NCBI RefSeq assembly: GCF_003589595.1
Contig: NW_020654684.1
Location: forward strand, 3,495,793 to 3,559,792
Reading direction: 5' to 3'
Length of the DNA: 64,000 nt
Origin: Hyposmocoma kahamanoa
Lineage: Eukaryota; Arthropoda; Insecta; Lepidoptera; Cosmopterigidae
A model generated the notes under the pieces. The model did no database searches. It saw only the letters and a program-made list of their open reading frames with translations, and was not told the origin of the DNA. Shown in pieces: positions 47,386-56,655 of this stretch. Position 1 is the first letter of the stretch. Every line of letters begins with the position of its first letter. The translations under genes and the position numbers were made by a program.

Positions 47386-48684
47386 TGTAATATGAACTGA
47401 AAGACTAATACCGGTTAAAACCATATACATAGGTAACGAATCTACAACAGAACAATAAACACAAAAATGTGTTTAAAGGGCAGGGTACGTGGGCCAACAG
47501 TACGCGCCAAGAAGGTACTTGGGTTCAGTCCGCCATTTTTCGCTTTGTACGTTATGGTCAATCATCTCACGCAAAACCTCAAAAATCGTGAAAAATGCCT
47601 TGTTTTGCTACTTCGGAGTGTAATATTATCCGTGATGGTGTTTCATACCAAAGTTATGTCTTATTTAATTTAATTTTAATGAATTTTCTTTTTTTTCTTC
47701 ATTTTTTTGTTACAAGAAACGAAACTTAACCTTACGTCACTGCAGTATGGTCGATTTTATTTTGGAGAACGTTTATTGTTCGTCGTCTCATAGTCTTTCA
47801 GCTACATTCAAAGAAATTTCAATATAAAATCAAACGTACTGAACTTTCAACGATATGCCAACTAGGTAAAGACCAAATTATATTAACAGTCCAGAATGTA
47901 TTACATCGTTTTAAATTGGAAACTACAATCAATCATTATCAAGATTTCATAATGTTTGCTATTATGTAAGCGTGAGTTTTAGTGATAGTAAGCGTGGCTT
48001 AAGGCATTTCCATTGTTTTTCTTCTGCGGAATCTACATCGATATGTGCAAAACAACTCGATGACTATACGTAAATTTATACATAAAAAAGAATAACAGAT
48101 TTTGCAAAAGAATAGATTTAGACGTTGCCGGCTTTTAATGTAAAAGCATACGCTTAAAAAACAAAATATATCTTCGGTTCGAAGACACACACACTAAATA
48201 ATTCTCTAATCTGGTATAACAGCCTAGGTCTAAAGTAATTACCAAATGGTCAAGTCCACTTCTTGCTTTTTTTCAGATGTTAATTTAAAATGAAAGCGTC
48301 TAAATCGAAGCCGTGTTCATATCGTAAATTGATTTACACTAGGCGCATATGATACACGAGAAGCTTAGTAAACATAATATTAATAAGAGGTATGCTATGG
48401 GCGTGGGCGTGTAAAAGGGTGAATGTCAATTAGCAAACTTCAGCAATAGGGCGATGACGACGCGACGTCGCGATAAATGAGAAGTTGTTACAGTGTGCTG
48501 TTTATTAGTTCCTGGTGCTCAACGGTACTTTGTGAGGCTTCGCTCATTAACCTAGTTTTAAAGGTGAAATTTACAATTATAATCGTAGTTTATAAGTACG
48601 TACTACTAACAAGCGCGACCGACAAAGGACGCGCAGCTGTCATCTTATAAACACGAAAATCCAATCCATAAATGGATTTTATTA
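47386..48684. other. 1.3-kb stretch with no recognised gene
   Basis: AT-rich. GACGACGCGACGTCGCG at about 48456-48472 is a short CpG palindromic cluster. Confidence 0.5.
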
Positions 48685-49102
48685 CCAAAAAGTGCGCAAA
48701 CCCTTTCATTTTTCATTTCAAGATTCATCCCCTAGTTCGCCACTATACGGGACTTGACACAGGAAATAATAAAAATCGGTTCTCACTACTCAAACTATAT
48801 TGAGAGAGTAAAGTGCCTTGAATTAAAGAAAAGCAAAATCAACCATTAAAATAATTGCTCATTATACTAAAATTTAGGCGCTATTTATAAAAATGAATCT
48901 TCATGCGTGAACAGCCACCCTTAGAGGTGGATGATTTTCTTCAAAATTAAATGGGATCACTATGGAGGTACCCTCTTTCCAACAAAAAAAGAAACATAAA
49001 AATTGGCTCACAAATACCGGAGTTATCGCGTAACATACATACAAAAAAAAAACATACAGTCGAATTGAGACCCTACTCCTTTTTGAAGTCGGTTAAAAAT
49101 TA
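48685..49102 (+). repeat. RB interspersed repeat, copy 3 (long)
   Basis: Co-linear with 9855-10272 over about 410 bp, including GTTCGCCACTATACGGGAC, AGGCGCTATTTATAAAAATG, CATGCGTGAACAGCCACC, CCGGAGTTATCGCG and the end TTGAAGTCGGTTAAAAA. A short extra segment (CTTTCATTTTTCATTTC) follows the AAAGTGCGCAAACC block. Confidence 0.75.
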
Positions 49103-50818
49103 ATAGGACTTTTTAAAGAAAGAAACTTAAACACTTCACAATAAAAACATAGAGGACACTTAAATTTTATAAGTTCCCAGGCATCTCTTGAAAAAACAAT
49201 GGCGAAATCATTGTTAAAGTCAGTGTTTCAAATGTCATAATTATAAGATTTAATAAAATAAATCCGTTACATTTTACCAGTTACACTAAAGGCCGGTCTA
49301 AATTTGGAAATAAAATCATATTTAAATGAAACTCACATGACTAATTAGCGTGTAACCGGACTGATATCTACAACTATCACTTTCCTAGTTTCTTAACGTT
49401 GAGCGAAATCCAGCCCCCAAAAAAAGATTTTCAGTATTTCAGTCTAAATAGGTCTACATTAAGTTACTTCACGTAATATCAAATGTACTGATTCGACTGA
49501 TTTGGAATAAGAGACTAACTACTTTATTACAAAAAATAAAAAGGATAATTCCTTCTCTAAATATGCTAAGCGAGAAAGTGATAAAATTGATAAAAAAGTT
49601 CCCGTTATCAGGGATAGATGGCATGTTTGACCAAAAAATATTTTGTGCCTAAGTTATGGCTTAACTTTATGCCTTTTAACCATAAATTTTTTTCTGTCCG
49701 AACTTTCGTCACATCACAAATCCACGGCACCGTTGCGTTATTAACACTGTTTAAGGCTTCTGTAGTTTATTTTGATATAATAATAATACACCGACCATAT
49801 TATTATTTTATTCAACTATATAAAGCGTAACCTCGAAAACTTCAAATTAAAATATCTTTAATCACATTACAGACTGCTCAGAATAGTAAACCCAAAACTA
49901 AATTTGTTCAGGAATTTAAACTAAATTTTCACCTACTTTTCATAAACAAATACACACAAATTACGTGAACAAAAATTTATATGGGAATTCGCTATTGTTC
50001 TTTGTCTCGATTCTGATATGTAAAACATTAGTAAAAACTCTGGAAATGATCTAGGGCCAACATTTTATGAAAGCAATCTTGAGAATTTATGGATGAACGC
50101 GATTAATGATTTAAAAATACAATTTTCTTCTCCTATCTTTCTAAATACGGTATTAAAAAAGACAAAACAAAGGCACATATATACTTGCCTTTTTGGCTTG
50201 TGGTGATTTAGTTTTTTACGCCACCACCAAGCATTCAAAACATTAAACACAAAAGTCGATCCCGAACGAACAAGAAGTATATGACCGAATAATTCATTTT
50301 AGTCAACTGAAAGGACCTCCTACTTCGCAACAACGTCATCATCGTTATTGATACGAAACTATTACGACTTGTTCCCGGGACAAAACGAAAAGAATCAGCC
50401 TCAGGGGGGAGACACCTAATCTTACCTCATTCCCGAAAAATCGATATCTTTTGGAATGGCATAACAGTGAATCATATACCATACCGTTCATTCATACCTT
50501 GTACTACTGTCATTCGACACGTCTAACTTACTATTCCGCAGAGGCGTTCCATCTTTCCGCGGTCAATTAGCGAAAACTCCCGCAATGTGACGGGAATGGA
50601 GCGTCTCTGGTGTCGCGTTACCGGTATTACGATAAATATAGTACCTTTTAATATTTCCTGAGCTTGATGTATTAAATTAGTGTTTGTACGGATGCTATTG
50701 GTAGTGTATTATTTTAATCAAAGACATTTAGAATAAAAAATAAATTGACGTAATCATTTCTTAGAATGTCATGCTCATTTTGTTAAAATGGTACATATAC
50801 TAATTATTATAAATAAAT
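49103..50818. other. 1.7-kb stretch with no recognised gene
   Basis: AT-rich. A donor-like GAG|GTAAGA on the minus strand near 50425 lacks an acceptor. Confidence 0.5.
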
Positions 50819-51003
50819 AACGCAAACACTCATAGTCCCGCATCAGGGAAACCCTATATCGCGGTGGCCATCTTCAAATTGCATCCAAACTCACGAGAGA
50901 AGCAAATGTAAACCATACAAATATTTCTTCTCCCGGCCCGGAAATCAACCCGGGGTCACTGCGTCGCAGAGCAGTATGGTAAACGTTCGGCCAGGGCAGC
51001 AGT
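50819..51003 (-). mobile_element. S1 tRNA-derived SINE, diverged
   Basis: The minus strand shows TGGCCGAACG (A-box region, short by one base), a damaged B box (GGTTGATTTCC), then CGGGAGAAGAAATATTTG, CTCTCGTGAGTTTGG and a much altered 3' end (AGGGTTTCCCTGATGCGGG). The tail is eroded. Confidence 0.82.
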
Positions 51004-51036
51004 AAATACAATGATAATAAAAAATAAATATGTACA

Positions 51037-51211
51037 TCTATACTAATGTTATAAATGCGAAAATAGCCCCGTTTGTTACGTCTTCACGCCCAAACTGCTG
51101 ACCCAATATGAAATTTGTATGGAAACCCCATAAAACTATGAAAATTAGTACAGTAAAGTAGGCTACTCAAAGTACTTATTCTACGCAGACGAAGTTGCGG
51201 GTATCAGCTAG
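51037..51211 (+). mobile_element. Short non-autonomous Helitron-like element
   Basis: Begins TCTATACTAATGTTATAAAT after an A (51036) and ends GGTATCAGCTAG before a T (51212). TC at the start, CTAG at the end and insertion between A and T without duplication are Helitron properties. The 5' and 3' sequences match a very common lepidopteran type. A short hairpin CGCA/TGCG with loop GACGAAGT lies about 10 bp before the end. At 175 bp it has no coding capacity and depends on other elements for movement. Confidence 0.75.
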
Positions 51212-51277
51212 TATTGCATATACTGATTCACAAATGTAATACTTGTGAAAAATAATTCAAAATAAAAACGAAACCAT

Positions 51278-51517
51278 TACAACCGCATCTTGAGCGCGTT
51301 GTCCGCTCGCTGGGACTCGCCGATGTTCGCTCATTGGATGCGACTGCATACCGCCGTCGCATAGTATTGTTAGTTTTCATTTATTTTATGTTGCTGTGTA
51401 TGTATTGTGTAACTAACCCTTAGGCTTAAGCAGTTTGTAACGCTTACTAACAATCTATGGACCTGTTTCAAAAATAAATTATCATCATCATTATTATTAC
51501 TATTATTATTATTATTG
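51278..51517 (+). pseudogene. LINE 3' end
   Basis: A frame from about 51280 to 51422 reads LERVVRSLGLADVRSLDAT then AYRRRIVLL, the style of a LINE ORF2 C-terminus, and ends in a natural stop. A UTR of about 60 bp has CAAAAATAAA and then an ATC/ATT trinucleotide tail (51481-51517). It is heavily 5'-truncated. Confidence 0.55.
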
Positions 51518-53388
51518 CCCGACGTAGGCAATACTGCAAAGATAAATTCAATTCAAGTCCTATTCGACAATTGGCATTTCTCGTGCCGATATGGCTACGA
51601 TCCGATATCGGCAAATAAAATCACAAAGTAATCAATCACTGCCGGGATTAACTTTTACAGCAAATTCCTTGTTGCTGAGATTTTTTATTTTTGGAGGAAA
51701 CATGTTTCGGTGTGTAAAGTGAATCTGAAGAATAGATAGGTGATGCTTTCGTTGCGATTACGTAATCACAAAGTCAAATCCTAAATGAATTGTGTTGCAT
51801 TTTTATTTTGAACTGAATTTATGGTTAACGTTAATAATGTGGAATTAAATATTTGCGTAAAACAGCTGTGAAACTAAGCTCGATGTCGGTAGATACTGTT
51901 TCTGAACTATGAGATGTGAAACAGAAAGAAGCATGAAAGCGCGTTACAATGGCTGATCATTTATACGTCGATCAAATATTACTGACCACACCGGCAAACA
52001 AATATGATTGAATAAATTAAAAAAGTTTTATTTCCGCGCCACATGAATGAATCAAAAACATACTTGTTATAAGAAAATCCTACAAACAAGAAAAACCAGA
52101 AAGGAAAACAGACAACAACAAACAGGCGACAGAAAGAAAGTCGCCGGCAATTAGAGTCGGGTTGCATCGAATCCATCGATGAAGCATTAAATCCACGACC
52201 TGATCCGCTATCTGTGATTTCATCTTCATTTGCCAAGCAGTTTATTGTTATGCCAGCTTTAATTAAGCCCAAGGCAAATGAAGTAATTTAATCTGTCCTC
52301 ATTGACGTAGCCCCTTGTTGAGCGCCATCATTAAAATGGTAGAATTATAATTGACGTGATTGTTTATATTCTACTCTTATTATTTAAAAAACCACAAAGA
52401 CTGCTAAAAAAGCTGCAGCAATTCATACTACTACCATTCCGTTTCCGTCTAGGCTACCTAGCCTATTAAACTATCCAGTCAGGTATAAAAATTTCCGTAA
52501 TCACTTTAAAGTTTCTGTTATCACTTAAAAGTTCCGTAATCATTTAAAATTTCTGTTGAAGTGTAATAAGATTAGCCCCCCAACCTCAAAATTAAATTTA
52601 ATTTACTCTGATCCCTTTGTAATGCGGTAAAAACTTATAATAAAATATCCGAACATATAAAGACCGAAAACAATACAGAAAAATTAAAACGTATCAAAAT
52701 AATTTTTATTATTAAAAAATTTCTGTTCGTTACAGGAGTTTTAAAACAAAACGTTTGGATATATTTAATATATGAATACATAAAATTTATTTATAATAAA
52801 TATGATATTGTAAAGTGAATGGTTAGCTTTATTTTGAGATTGTTGGATTTTATATTAGATTTTTTGTCTAGAACATTTAATTTTTACATCGTTAAAGTAC
52901 CTAATTGTTTCAAATCCTGCCTACACCACAATGTAAACATGATTTTAAAACTTAATAGAAATTCCAATCCCCCAGCGTATTGCCAGAGTTGAGCTTCATT
53001 TAGCGCTATGACAGCAATCAGTGCGTCTAGAGTGCAGTGCAAATGAACTGCAGTGCTGTTGACTGGCGCATTATTTTGGCGACGCGCCGGCGCGGCGTTA
53101 GGGATAGCGGGAGGGGACATTGATGAAATGACATGTCACTTGTGAGATATGCAGTTATCAATACTATATTCATTAGTACAATCGTTTCTATAAAATTTCT
53201 TTCGCCTTTCATCTGTATCGTACACGTATCGATCCCTCGCACCCTCTAACAATTGCGACTGATCCTGGTAGTGAACCTCGGAAGAGGCATCATGTCCAGA
53301 AGTGGCAGATAATGTTATTGTGTTCAATCTCTTCATAATTTTTAAAACAGTTTCATAGTATTTCCCCTGCGGAAACCAAACTCAAAAA
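51518..53388. other. 1.9-kb stretch with no recognised gene
   Basis: AT-rich. The minus frame 52272-51979 starts with a protein-like stretch (NEDEITDSGSGRGF), but the remainder is hydrophobic and low-complexity. I cannot support it as a gene. Confidence 0.45.
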
Positions 53389-53427
53389 ACCGTACTTACT
53401 TTTTGTTTCGCAAAAAGTAAGTACGGT
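53389..53427. repeat. Perfect 17-bp hairpin at the edge of an RA copy
   Basis: ACCGTACTTACTTTTTG (53389-53405) and CAAAAAGTAAGTACGGT (53411-53427) are perfectly complementary, with a TTTCG loop. It sits at the 5' boundary of RA copy 8, where other copies have a different, shorter hairpin. Confidence 0.9.
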
Positions 53428-53662
53428 AAGAGCAGTAAGAGAGCAGTAATGTGAGCATTACTGAGTTTCGGTTTTTAAGGGTTTTTAAAATCCACATGGG
53501 ACTTGTCAGCTAATGCTAATGCCTCAAGGTGACGGGCGCAGTGTCCGTGCCCCTCGGATTTTGCGTTTTAAAGCTCTGAGTGGCACTTCAACTGTTATGG
53601 ACAGGTGTGTAGCTTATCACCAGGCGCACGACTTGTTTGTCCCGTCACTTGGTATAAAAAAT
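53428..53662 (+). repeat. RA interspersed repeat, copy 8
   Basis: From GAGCAGTAATGTGAGCATTA (an internal stem CAGTAATG/CATTACTG) through ATGGGACTTGTCAGC and GGTGACGGGCGCAGTG to TTTGTCCCGTCACTTGG and TATAAAAAA. Confidence 0.8.
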
Positions 53663-55018
53663 ACAGTTGTACGGTCGTTCATGATACTAAAGCCAGGCAG
53701 ATATGTGACAGAAAGATGTGAGCTTATAAAAGAGCAAAAGCGACGTATAATTGACGGCGCTAACGAAATTAAAAACTCCGTGTCGCACAAACGATGTGTC
53801 ATGAATAATTAACACCCGACTTACACAAGAGATGAAAGTCTGTTTTTGATATATAGTTCACGACTTTGAAGTCTGAAATGAAATTGTTTGAAACTCTAAA
53901 TTAGCTTTATCATATATAAAAAGGTATTTTGAACATAATAGTAAAACTAGTCGCGTAAAGAGACTGACCCGCGGCACCCATCACGTGCTAGTAACCTAGA
54001 GACTACGGAATCGCCATAGCTTCATCAAAGATGTATTCCATCTGTACGGGTCAACTAACTAAGTTGGAATAAGTCTCTGGCAGGAGATATGCCCCACGCC
54101 ATCATTCTTTCCGCTGTCGAAGCACCTCCCTCTTGGGCATGATCTACCTAGGCAAATTTGGAAGTCTCGGAATAGGTTGCGAGCCCAAGTCATACAAGAA
54201 GAGCATGTACGGGTGGGTCCATAGACCGAGAGCGCATGTATGTATGTATGGGGTGTTTCCTCGGACAATAGCACATCTTTTATCGTGCCCTGCGTGTCCT
54301 GTATAAAGCCGCTGATGAAGTGTCAGTCGCTAAGTACTTGTCCTCAAAAATATATACGTCAGAGTCGACACGCCAAGAAGTAGAAGTCGCGAAAAATCCC
54401 TTTAGTACAATATAAAACCGTATCCCGATGGCCACAAAAACCATATTCCAAATAGAAACATTTAATTACGATCCGACGTTTAATTATAACTTTAATCGTT
54501 TGAATAACACGAGCAGCAGAGCCCTATTAATTTATCATTACGAGATTCCAGATTAAAACTTATACCGGCTAATACTCTGCAAGTGCTCCTCATTTGTTAT
54601 TCAAAAGACTCGTTACGTAAGTTCTTTGTATCGTACCTGAGTTTTAATTTGTTTTCTGTGGCCGTAGCTTATCACGGTAAATCATCAACGTATATAAACT
54701 TATCACGGTTAGCAATTAAGTACCCACAGTGACCGTGTGTTAGAACAGCAAATCAATTTATTTACATTGCACTCGTGGTCCTTCGAGCCGGATAAAGGAA
54801 GTCGCACTCTTCGCCAGTAAATACGACGACTGTTTCCAATTCCATCCCACTCGATTCGGGACCGACTAATGAAAGTTCAGTGGACTGGGCAATTCAAAGA
54901 ATCGTTCAACAAATAATAGTATTCGATTATACATCAAAAGTTTCTAGGGATCAATCATGTATGAATTCTCGTATGCCTTTGATCCCTAGACATTTTTGAG
55001 CACTGTATATGAATCTGG
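53663..55018. other. 1.4-kb stretch with no recognised gene
   Basis: A short (ATGT)n run is at about 54237-54249. Otherwise nothing recognised. Confidence 0.5.
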
Positions 55019-55019
55019 A

Positions 55020-55099
55020 ACTCACGTGTTGTTGAAAATTAGATCCTTCAAGGATGTTGTACAACGGCAACTTACCTGAAAAATAAAAAGTAAATATTA
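55020..55099 (-). other. Candidate recursive splice site (ratchet point) 3 with cryptic exon
   Basis: On the minus strand ACTTTTTATTTTTCAG is followed directly by GTAAGTTGCC, with the junction between 55076 and 55075. Exactly 50 nt downstream a near-consensus donor CAC|GTGAGT (55025-55020) closes a cryptic exon (55075-55026). This 3' splice site / 5' splice site / short exon / second 5' splice site order matches the cryptic-exon model for recursive splicing in Drosophila. Of the three sites it is the most complete. Confidence 0.7.
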
Positions 55100-55179
55100 T
55101 GGGCACGCAATTTGCGTAGATAACTAAATTGGTCTATAACAGAATTTCGCGAAGCTATCGGTATCCGCTAAGGTGTCAA

Positions 55180-55525
55180 ACTTACAGCCAGCGCACACCG
55201 GCGGACGGCGGGGAAAGCATCGAAGAGGATCTTGTCTTGCCCGCCAGCACACACTGACGAGGAACATTCTTTACGATACTACGAGCGTATGCCAGTGGTA
55301 CCACAATCCGCTGGAATGCAGCTGCGTCTGCCGACATGCCACTTAGCGCTGGGATTTGATTCCATTCCTCTAGCGACTGCATGTATTTCCTCTCCCCTAC
55401 AGTTTGCCGCTACCTCGGCGCATTTAGGCAGACTCCGGTACACACCAGTGGAGTTTGTCGCACCGGTGGTGGATTCCGGCACATACCGGTGCCTCCCGCC
55501 GCGGTATTCTCTAGCGTGCTTTTGA
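55180..55525. other. GC-rich block with open frames on both strands, origin unknown
   Basis: Distinctly GC-rich and CpG-rich in AT-rich surroundings. Minus frames 55382-55182 (FQRIVVPLAYARSIVKNV, SMLSPPSAGVRW) and 55482-55279, and a plus frame 55232-55525, are all open, so codon evidence is ambiguous. It could be an unrecognised transposon segment or a coding exon of the minus-strand gene. There is no recognised domain. Confidence 0.35.
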
Positions 55526-55744
55526 AAAAAGGTATATTGAAAATTATACCTTTTTTTTGAAAATTATACCTCTCAATTGAAATAGTATCATTAAACATCG
55601 ATAAATTAATTATCCTTTGATTTCCCGTCCGCTGATTTCCACAGGTTCATACATGTACTAACTAAAAACTCTAGAGATAGCAATTATGGTGTCAGAATGG
55701 AGAAATAACAACAAAACGTGCTGCCAATCTCAAAATATGAAGAA

Positions 55745-56150
55745 AGATTTTTTTTCTTTATTTGTAAGAGGATTTATTCTTAATAAAATATTGCACCCCC
55801 ATAGGAACACAGCAACAATCAAACACACTACATACAAATCAATACATAAATACTATATTTTATACATTTTGCACCATGCGGTACAGCGCTCTGGCGACTT
55901 TGGATGTAGAATTGGTTAGTATGCTGTTGCACAGACCCACACTTAGTATTGGCAACTTGAATTTGATGCCCAGTGGAAGCCTCTCAGTCTTAGCCTCGCG
56001 CCGGACGTACTCCAAGAGGACGTGGTAAGCATCCTCCTTCTTGTTACAAATAGAGCAGTTGGGAGACGTTGTCTTACCCATCCGGTAAGACTGAAGTATT
56101 GTTGAAGATATAATTATAAGAAACTTGTGGAGTAATTTCACAAAAACCAA
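55745..56150 (-). pseudogene. LINE ORF2 C-terminus with zinc-binding motif and A tail
   Basis: The minus frame 56150-55860 reads ILQSYRMGKTTSPNCSICN, then KKEDAYHVLLEYVR with a C-x2-C...H knuckle whose last Cys is Tyr, and SVGLCNSILTNSTSKVAR. A short UTR has AATAAA signals and an A run (T-rich on plus at 55748-55757). C-terminal zinc-binding segments of this kind follow the RT in R1/I/jockey-type elements. It is 5'-truncated and carries no RT. Confidence 0.7.
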
Positions 56151-56542
56151 TCAATATTATGGTAGAAAATATTGTGCTATTTAATAAACTTAATGATATG
56201 ATGAAGGTTTACGTATGGTGCTGGATTTACTCCTAAGTTGTGTTCTGAGTTAGGTACCTAAAACAGGACAGTAATATTTGCTTGTACGAAATAAATCTAG
56301 CTTTCATCCATGCAATCTATCCAGATTTTTTCGTTCATGAACGTCTGTCATGAATGGGTTTGATTAAAAGAATCAAATTAACCTCACACGACGAAAATAC
56401 AATTTCGACATAATGCACCGGCAAATATTTGAAGTGACTCTGAGCAAATGATCGTCTATGAACATAGTATTTCATTTGACGCAGCTTCGTAATAATTCTA
56501 AGAAGTTTCGTATTTGATGCATATTCAACTACGCTCATTTCA

Positions 56543-56655
56543 CTACCACAAAGATATTATTACGCCAGTCTTCCGTTGAGGTGCATTGGCATCATTAGTT
56601 TCCCTTTTGATTGAACTATCCTTTTTGAGGACCTAAAATAAGTAAAATAGAGCAG
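56543..56655 (-). other. Acceptor-like site followed by a 29-codon open frame
   Basis: On the minus strand TTTTACTTATTTTAG ends at 56633, followed by GTCCTCAAAAAGG. The frame from 56632 stays open for 29 codons (VLKKDSSIKRETNDANAPQR..., ending SLW and TAG at 56545-56543). It might be a terminal exon of the minus-strand transcript upstream of ratchet point 3, but length and composition are also compatible with chance. Confidence 0.25.
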
